DNA of 64,000 bases, taken from Nipponacmea schrenckii (Eukaryota; Mollusca; Gastropoda; Lottiidae). The notes below the pieces were generated by a model that saw only the letters and a list, made by a program, of their open reading frames with translations, searched no databases and was not told where the DNA came from. Positions 19,171 through 34,100 of this stretch are shown piece after piece; position 1 is the first letter of the stretch, and every line of letters starts with the position of its first letter. The stretch covers positions 12,462,001 through 12,526,000 of the forward strand of contig JAUJPP010000012.1 of the NCBI GenBank assembly GCA_030562195.1. Direction: 5' to 3'. A program made the position numbers and the translations under genes.

Positions 19171-22100
19171 GTAAGTATATCAGTGATTTTATTGATCAGA
19201 TACTTGTTATGCGGGTTTCATGTCTTTTCCTAAAGGTTATACTGTTTGCCTGGTGGTAAAACCAATCGATACATTTGCATACCCTTTCTAATTTGGCAAT
19301 GTCATAATTTGTATGTACATATATGTATTGCCTAAGTATTATGAACTATACATATATAGCGATATAGAAAAGAGCATTTTTTAATTTTTAATTCGAATGT
19401 ATATAATAATATACAGTTAGTAAGCTATTTGGTAGAAGAATGAAGCGTGACATTGTCAACATTTCTCATACCTTCCTGGTTCCATTGACAGAAAAGAGTT
19501 GTTATTTATTAGTGAAATATTGGAGATTACCAATGTATACTAATTTTCACCAATGCCAAACTAATCATGTTTTCAGGGATTATAGATAATCTGTACTTTC
19601 TTATGTTATGCTACCTGAGGTCACGCGATAGAAAATATCTTAAACACGGAGGTCTATGACCAAAATTATAACAGCACAGATTTACTTTTTAGCGCTTGAA
19701 AAAGTTTCTCCTATCTCTAAACACCACAGAACTGTATGTTACCTAATCCCTCTGGCTAAATTTCAAGAGCATGCTTTAGCAATGGTACTCTGTTATTTCG
19801 GCGTCTCTCTCTTTCTAATGTTATATTGAGTAAGTCCTAGAATCGTATCGATAAATATTACAAATTCCAATTAAATAGGGTTTATTTACTATTCATATCG
19901 AAAAAACATCTTGAAGTACTTGACCTTCTAAGGTCGAAAGAAAACAGTGTGTCCTGTGAAGAATTTGTGATTTAGCTGTAAGGATGGAAGAAGGAAGAAA
20001 TTGGTTTAAATACGTATACAATTTGTCCCAATCTATATATTCGAATCTTACTATGAGAAATACTGATATTTTGGCATTTTTTGGTTTTCTTGCTTATATT
20101 TTTGGAGAGCTAATAATTATTGTAACAATTTACATCGTACTAAATTGGAACAAGAAAAATCGCCAAAAATATTTGGAAGAACATTGAAAGATCCCGTATA
20201 TTGGGCGTATTTATCAAAGATTCATTTTGGTTTCTGAACGTAAGTAACTGAAAGAGAAACAAAATTTTCTTGTATTTTTTTTTTCACTTTTCATTTTTAC
20301 AAAAAACAATACTTACAAAATAAGAAAAATGTCCGCGCGCCACTTTGGCTATGGAAATGAGCCTTAGTTGAGAAAGCCTGATATAGACGTTTATTATCTG
20401 CCTTTCCCTTAAACTGTTGACATTTGGAACATGTTTGAATATAAGTAGAAATCTTATCAAACATATATTTAAGCTTTTATATAGTCAAAAGATATCTGGT
20501 GTGTTTCGTTCAAATGGAAAACGCTTATTTGGACATTCATGCTAAGGTTGCCAGAGAAGTTGAAGGTAGAAAATTAGAAATGTATGTGGCTGCACGTCAT
20601 ACCCCTCGAGAATGTTTTTGACGTGAATTGTTCCTAATAGCTAATTGTGGTATGTTATCTGGGGCCTGGTTTTCGAAAGTAAGAAACGTCGTAAGATATA
20701 TCTTAAGACAAATTTTAAGACTATCTTATGACATGTAATAGAATGTAAATCAAAGCTGTCTTACGATAGTCATAGCTAAGATGCTCTTATGACTGTTATA
20801 AGTGATAAAATTTCCTATAAAAAGTAAAATTGATAGTTATTACTTATCAACATTAAATGTTATTTGTTTATTTAATGTCTTACACGATGTGTAATTGAGA
20901 ACTGGAGTCATTACCATGGGCGTAAAGGATAGCCACTGTCCCCTAAGAGCCAACCAATTTTAATCTCTCTTGAGTTGAATAATTCATATATCTTTGAATT
21001 GATCAGAATAAATGAATCGTGAGTGGCGCCAGGATACTTAGCAACAATGTTCAAAAACTTTATATTTGAATCACAAACTGCTTGAACATTAATAGAATGG
21101 TAGCTCTTTCTAATAACATAAAGATGCTCATCCTCTGTTGGAGCTTTAATTCGTATGTGAGTACCATCAATGGCACCGACTACATTTGGAAAGTCTGTTT
21201 TTTCATGAAAACCTCTCATGATGTTGCGTAGCCAGCCTGGTCAGTTGGCATCTTTATATAGTCATTACAAACCCTCTTTAAACATACAGTTACGTCACGT
21301 GTTATTTTGGAGACACTCGGTCTAGATAAATTATGGACGTCCGCATTTACCATCTGAAAGCTTTCAGTGGAATAAAATCTGAGTGCAACCATGATTTGAA
21401 ATGAAACTGGAAAGGCACGAGATCTTGACGTTGGCCTCGCTAGGGCTGTTTGGAACATTCTACATAAATATAGTATCATTGGGTGTGACAGCCTATAACT
21501 ACATACTATTTGTTTATCATCCATGTAGTGGATTATATCTGTCTCGAAATACTCTGTTTCGGCGTACGTTTTCAGCTTGTTGTCGAATGTACATGTAAAC
21601 AGCAGCCATATTCTTTTATTCGCGTGATATCGAAGTTCTTATGATAATCATAAGTCCATCATAACTTTTATGATAATCATAAAATCTTAAGACAGGTCGA
21701 GAGGTGTCTTAAGATTACGATGAAATTTATGATTTATCGTAACTTAAGACAATTTCGAAAACCTATCTTACGACTTTGATATGTCGTAAGACCATCTTAA
21801 GACGTGTCTTAGATACTTTCGAAAACCAGGCCCCTATGTATTATAGGTAAACAGTTTGGTTATTTAGATTTATTTACATGTCATTGTTATAGTAGTATAC
21901 TAATTGTGATATGTTATCTATATTATAGGTAAACAGTTTGGTTATGCAAACTATTTTACATGTCATTGTAAAGATGATAGATATTGTTATTCTGATGGAA
22001 CATGTCTGTATGGATGTACCACGGGGTGGTATGGTCCTACTTGTCAAAGACGTAAGTCATGGTGAAATAGTAATTCTCAGAGCATTAATCTTATGGAATG

Positions 22101-25100
22101 GGCATGTTAACCTGCATAATACTATAAAATAATCGAGATACTAAAGCGGATACCAAGTTAATCGATGCCAATTTAATCTGTGGTCTCCAAAAATGTTCAT
22201 GAGAAAAATATTTGACAGCTGAAAAAGAAATATTTTATCCTCTCAATATGCCAATGTTGACCCTTATATCTGATTCAATTACATTAAATAAGAATAATAG
22301 AATTTTAGAGTCCAATTAATTTTAGCTCTCACAAATATACCAATTATGTTAAATTTCATCGAAATCCACACAGTAAATGTTACCACATTAACAATAAATA
22401 AACAGTTCTAAATATCGTAATCATCAAACTCGACTGAAATCTTACATATTTTAAAGGTAACAATCGTGTAATTGATTTGTACCTGAAGACTCCAATCGTG
22501 AGTGTGAATAGGGTTAAAAGTTAGTTGTTATAAATATATGTATATATCACACCATCCAAACTATCTTTTGGAATTCTTAAGAATATCATTTTGGTATGGC
22601 CTAAATACTGAATTTTACCAAGGACCAAAATGGAGTTATTATTATTAAATAAAATATAAGAACACAATTATATACAGGAACTATGAATGCTTCAGACAAT
22701 TTTTCGGGAGAGCACCCCTTTTCAAATATTAAATTAAACAGTATACTCAAAAAGGGACTCATAAGCTCACTATATTTTGAAAAATATTCATTGATTAAAT
22801 TATCTATTCCGGGCGATTTATTATTTTTAAGGTTTTTTCAAAGTTTTGATTATTTCTAATTATCAAGCAATGATGATATGATATAAATCATCATGATGAT
22901 ATGATATCAATCATCATTGCTTGATAAAGACGGGAGCATCCTCGTTGAAACGTCGCAAATTATTTAATAAAGTAGCTGTTATCCATATAATTGTGTCCTA
23001 ATAAATATTCTCCTCTTACTAAATGCCACTTAAGGAAGAAAATATAAGAAGTATTTGTTAACGCTTGGAATGAAGGAATTATTGTCAGTCCCTGCAGACT
23101 GTATATTTTGGGGGTTATTTTTGTTGGTTTTCTTTTGTTTTTTTTTTTGCTTAATGGTTCAAATATTTCATACTTTTTTCTTAATATTTTAGAGAACGTT
23201 GCACTAGAGAAACAAGCCTATCAAGTATCAACTTACAATGATCAAGGACCTGGATTAGTAGTAGATGGTAATAGATTACAAAGTAATTTATACTGTATGT
23301 GTACTAATTATACATATAACGCATGGTGGAGTGTAGACTTAACTAAAACATATCCTATCAGACAAATACATATTTTATATAGAAGTGGACAATACGATTT
23401 TGGAGATACTGATCAATCTCCTGGAAAGTGTAAGTAATTTATTAATTAGTTTAGTCCATGGATTATTTTAATTAATGTGGATACTCAGTTTTATGATAAT
23501 GAACTTTTTGTCATTGATGTAAGATGTTAACAAAGTTAGAAAAAGGAAAAACCTATTACTTCTTAAAAGATTAACGATAGATTAAGTTAATATTAGAAAT
23601 TGTATTTAAATATGTTATTGTAGATCTAAATACTCAAGTAGGATTATAGATCGTTCTTAAGATAGGTTTATTAGTTCAACTCCATCCTTAGAATCGAACC
23701 ATGATAGAAATATTTCTTCACAATGTTTGTATCCCGAATTAGATCTTCCGAATCAGAAATAATCAAAACCTTGAAAAAACCTTAAAAATAATAAATCGCC
23801 CGGAATAGATAATTTAATCAATGAATATTTTTCAAAATATAGTGAGCTTATGAGTCCCTTTTTGAGTATACTGTTTAATTTAATATTTGAAAAGGGGTGC
23901 TCTCCCGAAAAATTGTCTGAAGCATTCATAGTTCCTGTATATAAAAAAGGTTCATTAAACTCTGTCCAAAATTATCGTGGTATATCGCTTGTTAGTTGTT
24001 TGTCTTAAATATTTACAAGTATATTGAATAAAAGTTTGTTAGTGTGGTCAGATAAATATGGACGTATTTCAGACGCCCAGTTTGGTTTCAAGCCCGGTTA
24101 TGGGAGTACGTAGAATCTTTGCCCTACAAGGCCTTATTAATCGATCACTAAGACAAGGGAAAAAGTTATTCTGCTGCTATCGTCGATTTTCGCCGAGCAT
24201 TTGATTTAATACATAGACATAAACTCATTTTTAAGTTAGCCAAATCTGGAATTGCAGGTAAAATGTATAAAATAATCTCTACCATGTATCACGGAATAAA
24301 ATCATGTGTTCGTCACCACTCAGTCTAATGCAGGGTGAACCCCTATCCCCCTTTTTATTTTAATTATTTATAAGTGATCTGGAGAATGAACTCATTGTAA
24401 ATTCTGGCGAACCTGACTATATTAACGAACTGTCAATTTTTGGACACTTTTTGCGGATGACACAGCTCTTGTCTCAGAATCAATTAATGGTCTCCAGAAA
24501 CCTTAGACATTCTTCAGCGATATGCATCAAAGTGGTCTTTAGAGGTGAATGTTGATAAAACCAAAATTGTAGTTTTTAGGAAAGGTAATAAGCTCCCGAA
24601 ACATTGTACATGGTTATATAATAGTAAACCTATTGAGGTTGTTAATAGTTTTAATTATTTGGGAGTGAATTTGTCAAAGCGCAATCAATAATTTCATCTC
24701 AAGGCAGAAAGTGCATGTTTAATATACTTAATATATGTAATAAAAATTCACTAAATATTGAAACCAAGTTGAAATTTATATGCCGCACCTGTTTTGAATT
24801 ATGGATGCGACATATGGGGCTTTAGAATGTCTAAGGAAATTGAAATGGTTCACACTCATTCTTCAAAATAAATAATACATGTATAAAAATATGCACATTG
24901 AATTTTATGATATATGCTGAGTTAGGGAGATTTCCGTTATATATAACACACTATATTCAAATATTCAAATATTGGTTCAAAGTGTTAGTAAGTGATAACT
25001 TTTTTTAAAATGTATATATGATGATATGCTTGCAAATATTGATTCAAACCCTAATTGGCTAGGAAACATAAAAAGTCTGCTATTCTCATTGGGACTTGGT

Positions 25101-28100
25101 TATATTTTGCAAAACCATTAGCACTGACTGTGTTTGAAAATATTAATATACTAACACGTAGACTTTAAGATATATTTCTTCAAGAAGTGAATGCTTTTTT
25201 TGAATCGTATGATATATAAAAATCTACCATCTCAGTTTTCATTACAATATTATTTATCTAAAGCAATCCCAGAATCTAATCGATGTATTATTTCAAAGTT
25301 TAGATGTCATCATATATGCTTAATATTGAAACGGGTAGATACAGTAAAATCCCAAGAGAGGAACGATTATGTATTTTATGTGATAGATTGTCAGTTGAGG
25401 ACGAATTTCATTTTATTTTGGAATGCAAAAATTACACTGATTTACATTCAAACTATATCAAAAGATACTATTGGCATAAACCATCAATGTTTAAACTACT
25501 TGATTTATTTTCAATCCAAAATAAGAAGCAGTTATGCAATCTTGCGAGATTTTCCACGAAAAAGAGATCCCCAGGTGTCTCTTAATATTTTAAAAATCTT
25601 TCGATTAATATCTCCATTATATATTTCGTTGTTTATATTGTATAGCCTATTATATTGTATATATTTATATATCATGCTCATGAGTCTTAATGACTCTTTA
25701 CAATAAACATTACATTAGATAGATATAAACTTTATACTTTAAATGTAATTTCCAGCGTTTGATAGAAGAGAATTAGATGAAAATTATTTTCTACTAGTTG
25801 ATGTATTCCCCCGATAGGTGGCGTAATGAATGTATACCGTGTTTGCACGTGCATATTTGTTTAGGTCATTCAGCTTCTAGACGCCGACCCAGATACAGCT
25901 TTAGATTTTTTTTTTAGAATATATTTAAAAGACTATTGTGTATAGAAATATTTATTCGTCCAAGTGCTTTAAGTTATGTATTGTAATATGCGCTTTAAGT
26001 TATGTAATATAATATGCTCTTTAAGTTATGTAATATGTGCTTTAAGTTGTGTAATATAATATGCTCTTTAAGTTATGTAATATAATATGCTCTTTAAGTT
26101 ATGTAATATGTGCTTTAAGTTATGTAATATGTGCTTTAAGGTGTGTATGTGCTTTAAGTTATGTAATGTAATGTTATAAGTATGAAGTGTAAATATAGTG
26201 AATTAAATGGTTCAGTTAGCTAAGTCAAGCTAAACCAATAAACATTGTTTAGCGTTGAAAGGTTCGTAGGTCTATCCGTCAGTATTGGGGGAGGGTGGGT
26301 CAAAGGTACGTCTAACTAATGGGAGGACACCGATTGTATATTATACTTTAATAATGATTATATATAGATCGTTCTGAAGCTTATAGGTTTATTATAGATA
26401 TAAACTTTATACTTTAATAATGATTATATAGATCGTTCTGAAGCCTATAGGTTTATTATAGATATAAACTTTATACTTTAATAATGATTATATATAGATC
26501 GTTCTGGAGCCTATAAGTTAATCATAGATATAAACCTTATACTTTAATAAGGATTATAGATAGATCGTTGTGAAGCCTATAGGTTTATATTTTTTATAAG
26601 GATTATAGATTCTCTGATAGCTGCTATACAAAATGATGCTAAATTAGTTCGATGTGGTACACATAGACATACTTGGAAGATATGTTATACAATATAATTA
26701 CAGTACTGTTTATTACGTATTATATTTAATCTAAATATAATAGATCTGAACAGGATTAACGAAACGATTAACAATTAACAAAATAATATGTTATTGTATC
26801 TATATTGTAGATCTGTATACACTGAGAGGTTTTAAAATAGATGTTATACAAGATAGTGGTACCCGAGTACAATGTTATAAACAACCTGATTATGAAGCAC
26901 TATCTTATACTGACTTCACAGTAAACTGTAGAAAAACATTATATGGTAGTAGAATCAATATTTCCAGTACTCTTTCTAACTATAATATTTTCTATGCTTT
27001 TTGTGAAGTGGAAGTTTATGGTAAGAATAATTAACATTAGTATTGTCCAAATTTTATACATCTTCATATAAATGAGGATTGTTATTTATCCACGTGTCCC
27101 GATTTCTATCAATCGATAGAGAAAACTCTTAATGTTACCTGGATCTCTTTTATGATGTATTCTATACAACCTCTGTCCATACATATCATGTACTCACTGA
27201 CAGGCTACTATATTGGACACATCTTTTGATTTGTGACAAGACACACATAAGAACATATAATAACCTTATTAGAGGTAATTAAAGCAGTAAGACGGTTGAA
27301 GGCCGGCAAACATGGTGGCCACATGGGGCAGACATCAGACCACATTCTCAATGCTTCTCGCACCTTTCATGTTGTAAGCATTTCAATATATATAAATATA
27401 ATCTACCATAAAATGGGTAACTCAAAAATGCTATCTCAGATGCATCAAATTGAGAAATGCTCGTATAAAGATGAGATTGTTAAAAGAGGTAACATGATTA
27501 GAAATTTTATGTGTATAGAGATAGTTCACAACACGACTACTCTCAAATTAATGAAATTAACTTTTTATGTCCAGAATGATCACTTAACTGTTATTGAACG
27601 AATGATCTCTTGTAAATAGACCCTGTATTTGTGTGTACTTACATGTACGAATAAAGATATTATTATTATTATTATCATTTTAATGACTGTAGAATATTGT
27701 AATAAGCGGTAAAAAAATAACAAGTAAATATTCACAAGGTAATGACTTGAATGATTCACCTAAAGATTAAAATAAACTACTTTGATTGTGAATATAACCT
27801 TAATGTGAATAATTGTTGTATTATCGTAAACTTCAACAGAACATATGGTGAAGAGCTTGAGTATTGTTATTGTAAAGAAATGTTATTATGAATATTTATT
27901 TATTACAGTATGCTTTAATAGAACATAAAATGGAGAAGAGTGTGAGAAGTTTTGTTATAGTAAAGATAATGTTATTATAAATATTTATTATATTTCAGTA
28001 TGCTCTATAAGAACATATGGTGAAGAGTGTGAGAAGTTTTAGTAAAGATAATGTTCTTATAAATATTTGTTATGTTATAGTATGCTCAAAAGGAACATAT

Positions 28101-31100
28101 GGTGAAGAGTGTGAGAAGTTTTGTAATTGTAAAGATAATGTGCCATGTGATTATATAACAGGAGAATGTTTACCTGAAGAATGTTTACCAGGGTATACTG
28201 GACCAAGCTGTAATCAGCGTAGGTTTTAAAATCTAACTGTTCTATGATTCTATAAACATATACAGATCAAGTCTTTTTTTTTTTTGAAGTTATGTAGGAA
28301 TAGTTCTGTTTGAAAAAAACATGATATATATGATTACAGCAACATTTAAACTTCCGATTGTTGAATACATCATATCTGAAATATTGACTATTATTATTAA
28401 CATGGTTTGGAGTTATTGGGGAGTTCACATAATCCTATGCGTAAAACTGAATTTTTGTATTAAAAAAGACTTGAAAATTAAAATCTAAAGTAAATTGATA
28501 CTACTAATTCTCACACGCTTTCGACTTTTGTTTCTGGGTATAAAAAAAACAACAAAAAAAACCTCGATGTGAAGGCCCTGGTTTAACAAATCGCTTGGTA
28601 GTACTGCTTCTTCCTTTTTATTTATAGAATGTCCAGCTGGAACTTATGGTAACAATTGTTTACAATCGTGTTCAATCAACTGTTTATATCAAGCCTGTTA
28701 CCATATTAATGGCACATGTATAAGTGGATGTAAAGAAGGTTTTATGGGTGAATATTGTGACCAAGGTACGTATTGTATTTACTGTTATATTTGTAATTTG
28801 GGGGGGTTTATTGTAGGGAGATAATGAGCACATGTACAAGTCAGTCATCTTAGGTTCCATCTCTAGTGTCCCATAGTTCCTTGGGAACAGGATGCTTTTA
28901 TTAACATCATGTCATAATACATATAATGGGAGATAACTACAGTTTACATATAGTAAGAACATAATGATTGAACATATATGACATCCCTCCGGTTAAAGAT
29001 TAAGATGCCTATATAAAACAATGAAATACAAAATCATTGTGTAAATTGTCATTGAACTAACTAAATAAAGTGATGTATACCTTACTTCACTCACACTCTT
29101 TCAGACTGGTATTGATTAATTAACATACAAGTTTGTCTGGTAAAGACTATGTAAGAACTCGAATACTCAAGTCAAAATTTCTAAGCTTAATGTCTCATAT
29201 ATTTTAAGAATTAGCAAAAATGAATATAACAAATCTAGTTGTTCTATCTCATAAGTAATAAATGGATGACAACATAACATATTTATCAATAATAAGCACT
29301 TAGCAAAGATAGAGTAATTCATCTAGTCGTAAAAGATGAATTCAAAAGAAGAATATACATTCTAAATGAATACACATAATAATATACTGACTAAGATATC
29401 TCATAATAATTTCTAAGGCAAAACTTTAATAAGTAACAAAAACATTCCAAGAAAAAGTTACGAACTTAGTTTACTTAACATTAAACTTGTAAACATTCTA
29501 ACTTTAAAACGATTTAAACATATCATACATAGAAAGAAAACTTTTTCAAATTTCCAACAACTTGAATACTATTTGACTGAATCAAATCTTGAGCAATGAT
29601 TGACAAATCTTTATCATTATGAATGTCTATCCAATCTTGAACATGTGGTATTTTCATATCGAAACAAATTAACAATTGTAATCGTCCACATTTAAATCTT
29701 GCTTTTGAGATACTAATATCTCTTGACATATCTACATCGTTCATAAAATGTAATTGACTAGTAAATTGAAAATTACTTAATTTACTCATAGAAGCAATAT
29801 AATGATTACTATCTACATTATCATATAACTTGGATATATCAACACTTTGAGTATAATTATAACATAAACTAGAATAGTCATAATCTGGTAATGTACTATC
29901 ATTAGCATCAGTAAATACTAACATTGTCTTCTTATCTTTATCATGAGATTCTAGGTATGATTTCAATTTATCAATATTACCTATTTTACATATTGGATTT
30001 TTAACTCTAATAAAGCATGGTTTTAATCTATTTATAGAATATATGTCTGACAATACTTGTCCTTCTAAGGTACATAATATATAATGTGTCTTTGTCTAGT
30101 ATTTGGTGGATACATAATGGTCCACACCAATTTGCTCTAAGTTTCTTATTAGTTGATTGAAATGTAGATGAGCTAGGTTTTAACACATATACAAGTTGTC
30201 CCAAACTGTAAATGGGATTTTTGGCTAAGGAATGAGAAATACTTAAATTTTGTTTTTCTTGCTGATTTTTCTGTAATTCCAATGCAAATTTAGATATATT
30301 ACTAAATTTTCTTTTAAGGTGTTTAAAATATTCTTCATAAGAAGTACATACATTTTGATCGAATTGCCAACGAAGATTGGTTAAATTTCTCGGTTCTTTT
30401 CCAAATGCTAGCTGATATGGGCTTAAGTTGCCTATTTGAATTGATGAAAAGGAATTATAAGCATAAGTAGCTGTAGGTACATATCTTACCCAATCTGTTC
30501 CATAAGTGTTTAAATTGAATTTAAGAAGATCAGAGATTGAGCGGATATGTCTTTCAACAAATAAGCTTCCATGGTTTTCAACACTTATAAGTTTGTGGCT
30601 AATTTGTAAAGCGTTACACAAGTACTTAACTAAACTACCTGTTAGTGAGGATTGTGCATCAGTTATTAATAAACTTGGTGGTCCAAATATACATACGATC
30701 TTTTGGATTATTGCTTCACAAATTGTAAAAGCATCTAGTGCTTTTAATGGAACACAAATCATAAATCTTGTAATTTCGTCACAACAAACGAGTAAATGTT
30801 TAAATCCTGTAGGTGATGTAGGTAACGATTTAAAATCTAACCATAATCTATCAAATGTTCTATATTCTTCAGGTATGCGTGGATGGAATAATCTTACTGT
30901 ATCAGTTTTAGGTTTGAATTGTTGACATTTGTGACATGATAGTATATAGTCTGATATTGTTTGGTACATGTTAGGTATATAAAATAATTTACGAATAGTT
31001 ACGTATGTTTTTGTAATGCCTTGATGGCTACTTAATAATCCATCATGATAAAGGCTAATAAGGTTTGAAGCTAAATTCTCTGGTATAGCTAACTGAAATG

Positions 31101-34100
31101 TGATATCATTATTTTTATGGACAATTAGTCTAAATAATAATTGATTGCATACAATGTATTCTGAACTTCTATTTTGAACAACTTTTGCTGCTCTCTTATT
31201 GTATGGAAGTATGTTATGTACTAAATAGTCATATATTGGTTTGAAATACTTTGAGCTTTCTTGTTCTAATCGAAGTTTATTGTGGTCTAATGGCAAGTTA
31301 TAATCACGTATGATCTTTCTCTTTAGAGTAGATACAATTTTGTCTAGATCTTTTTGTTTAGGAAAGTGATTTGGAATAATTACATCTGGGTTATGTATTA
31401 TAGGTTTTGGTGGACCACTTAGTTCAAGTGGAATTTCTATACTATCTTATAGTTTGGTCAACTAGACGAGGTTCTTTATTTTCAATAGTTTGTTCTATTA
31501 TTTGTTCTGGTATACATTTTTGTGTTGGTGTATGTTGTTTTTGTTCTACAACATTGTTTCTATTGCTAGTTTTGGTTTTATGTTTTAGAGTTGATTTTGT
31601 TGTAGGTTTTTGTGCTTGTTCTTTTGTGTTAGACTTGTTTCGGTTAGGATATAATTCTCTTACTGTAATATTTTCCTGTTTAGCATATTTCCTTGTTACT
31701 GGTCTTTCGAATGGTTGAATAGGAAAACATGTAGGTACTATAGTGTCTATTTCTGAATCGTCTTCTAGAGGATTACGGGATAAGTAATCTGCTAGTATAA
31801 TGTCTCTCCCCTTCTTATATTTGATTTTAAAAGAATAGTGGGAAAGTTTTACAATTAATTTTTGAAGGCGATTTGTATGGGGTCTATGTTTGGCTTTGAG
31901 AACTTGTACAATGGCAGAATGATCAGTATACACATCAAATTCTACTCCTCTAAGGAGGTATTGAAAATTAGATATATTAATATAAATTCCAAATAATTCA
32001 AGTTCGGTAACAGAGTAATTGGCACAAGCTTTTGGCAAGCGTTTAGAGTAGTATGCAAGAACTCTCTCTTTTCCTTTTATAATTTGAGTTAAATAAGAAC
32101 CTGTTGCGATGCGCGATGTATCGGAATATAGGGTAATGCGACCTGTTGCACTTGGCATGTATAATATAGGAGGTTCAGTTAATAAATCTTTAACATTATT
32201 GAATGCAAGTGTATGTTCATCAGTCCAGTTAAATGTGTTATTTCTGTTATTAGCGATTTGATGCAATGGTTTTAGTATCTCTTGTAGTTTAGGGAGAAAA
32301 TTTGCAATGTATGTTACAGCGCCTATGAAATGCTTAACATCTCGACTAGTTTTGGGAATTGGTAACTGTAAGATCTTTTTACATCTATCAGATAGAGGGT
32401 TAACAGTTAGTAAATTTTCTTTGTTTATTGAGAGATAATGTCCCATGTATATAACAGATGTTCTGAAGAAATTGCATTTGTTTGAAGCAATTTTAAGTCC
32501 ATGTTTGATTAATGCTTCCAAAACAGAGTTAATGTGTTTGAAATGTAAGTGAATATCTTTAGAAAATACTATAATGTCGTCATGGTGTGCAATGCAGAAT
32601 TCGATACTGTTTGGTATAGTTGAAAGAACGTCACTCTTTCAGACTGGTATTGATTAATTAACATACAAGTTTTGTCTGGTAAAGACTATGTAAGAACTCG
32701 AATACTCAAGTCAAAATTTCTAAGCTTAATGTCTCATATATTTTAAGAATTAGCAAAAATGAATATAACAAATCTAGTTGTTCTATCTCATAAGTAATAA
32801 ATGGATGACAACATAACATATTTATCAATAATAAGCACTTAGCAAAGATAAAGTAATTCATCTAGTCGCAAAAGATGAAATCAAAAGAAGAATATACGTT
32901 CTAAATGAATACACATAATAATATACTAAGATATCTCATAATAATTTCTAAGGCAAAACTTTAATAAGTAACAAAAACATTCCAAGAAAAAGTTACGAAC
33001 TTAGTTTACTTAACATTAAACTTGTAAACATTCTAACTTTAAAACGATTTAAACATATCATACATAGAAAGAAAACTTTTTCAAATTTCCAACAACTTGA
33101 ATACTATTTGACTGAATCAAATCATGATTGACAATTCTTTATCATTATGAATGTCTATCCAATCTTGAACATGTGGTATTTTCATATCGAAACAAATTAA
33201 CAATTGTAATCGTCCACATTTAAATCTTGCTTTTGAGATACTAATATCTCTTGACATATCTACATCGTTCATAAAATGTAATTGACTAGTAAATTGAAAA
33301 TTACTTAATTTACTCATAGAAGCAATATAATGATTACTATCTACATTATCATATAACTTGGATATATCAACACTTTGAGTATAATTATAACATAAACTAG
33401 AATAGTCATAATCTGGTAATGTACTATCATTAGCATCAGTAAATACTAACATTGTCTTCTTATCTTTATCATGAGATTCTAGGTATGATTTCAATTTATC
33501 AATATTTACCTATTTTACATATTGGATTTTTAACTCTAATAAAGCATGGTTTTAATCTATTTATAGAATATATGTCTGACAATACTTGTCCTTCTAAGGT
33601 ACATAATATATAATGTGTCTTTGTCTAGTATTTGGTGGATACATAATGGTCCACACCAATTTGCTCTAAGTTTCTTATTAGTTGATTGAAATGTAGATAA
33701 GCTAGGTTTTAACACATATACAAGTTGTCCCAAACTGTAAATGGGATTTTTGGCTAAGGAATGAGAAATACTTAAATTTTGTTTTTCTTGCTGATTTTTC
33801 TGTAATTCCAATGCAAATTTAGATATATTACTAAATTTTCTTTTAAGGTGTTTAAAATATTCTTCATAAGAAGTACATACATTTTGATCGAATTGCCAAT
33901 GAAGATTGGTTAAATTTCTCGGTTCTTTTCCAAATGCTAGCTGATATGGGCTTAAGTTGCCTATTTGAATTGATGAAAAGGAATTATAAGCATAAGTAGC
34001 TGTAGGTACATATCTTACCCAATCTGTTCCATAAGTGTTTAAATTGAATTTAAGAAGATCAGAGATTGAGCGGATATGTCTTTCAACAAATAAGCTTCCA

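Noticed and set aside
23108..23192. Upstream in-frame ATG at 23108 as the gene start before the FTP domain
   Set aside because: The ORF crosses a T-rich stretch ending in a good acceptor (ATTTTAG), and the signal-peptide exon further upstream joins in phase.
30506..30925. 139-aa plus-strand ORF, found again at 34035-34454
   Set aside because: It is the antisense of the Gypsy integrase; the two copies exist only because the segment is duplicated.
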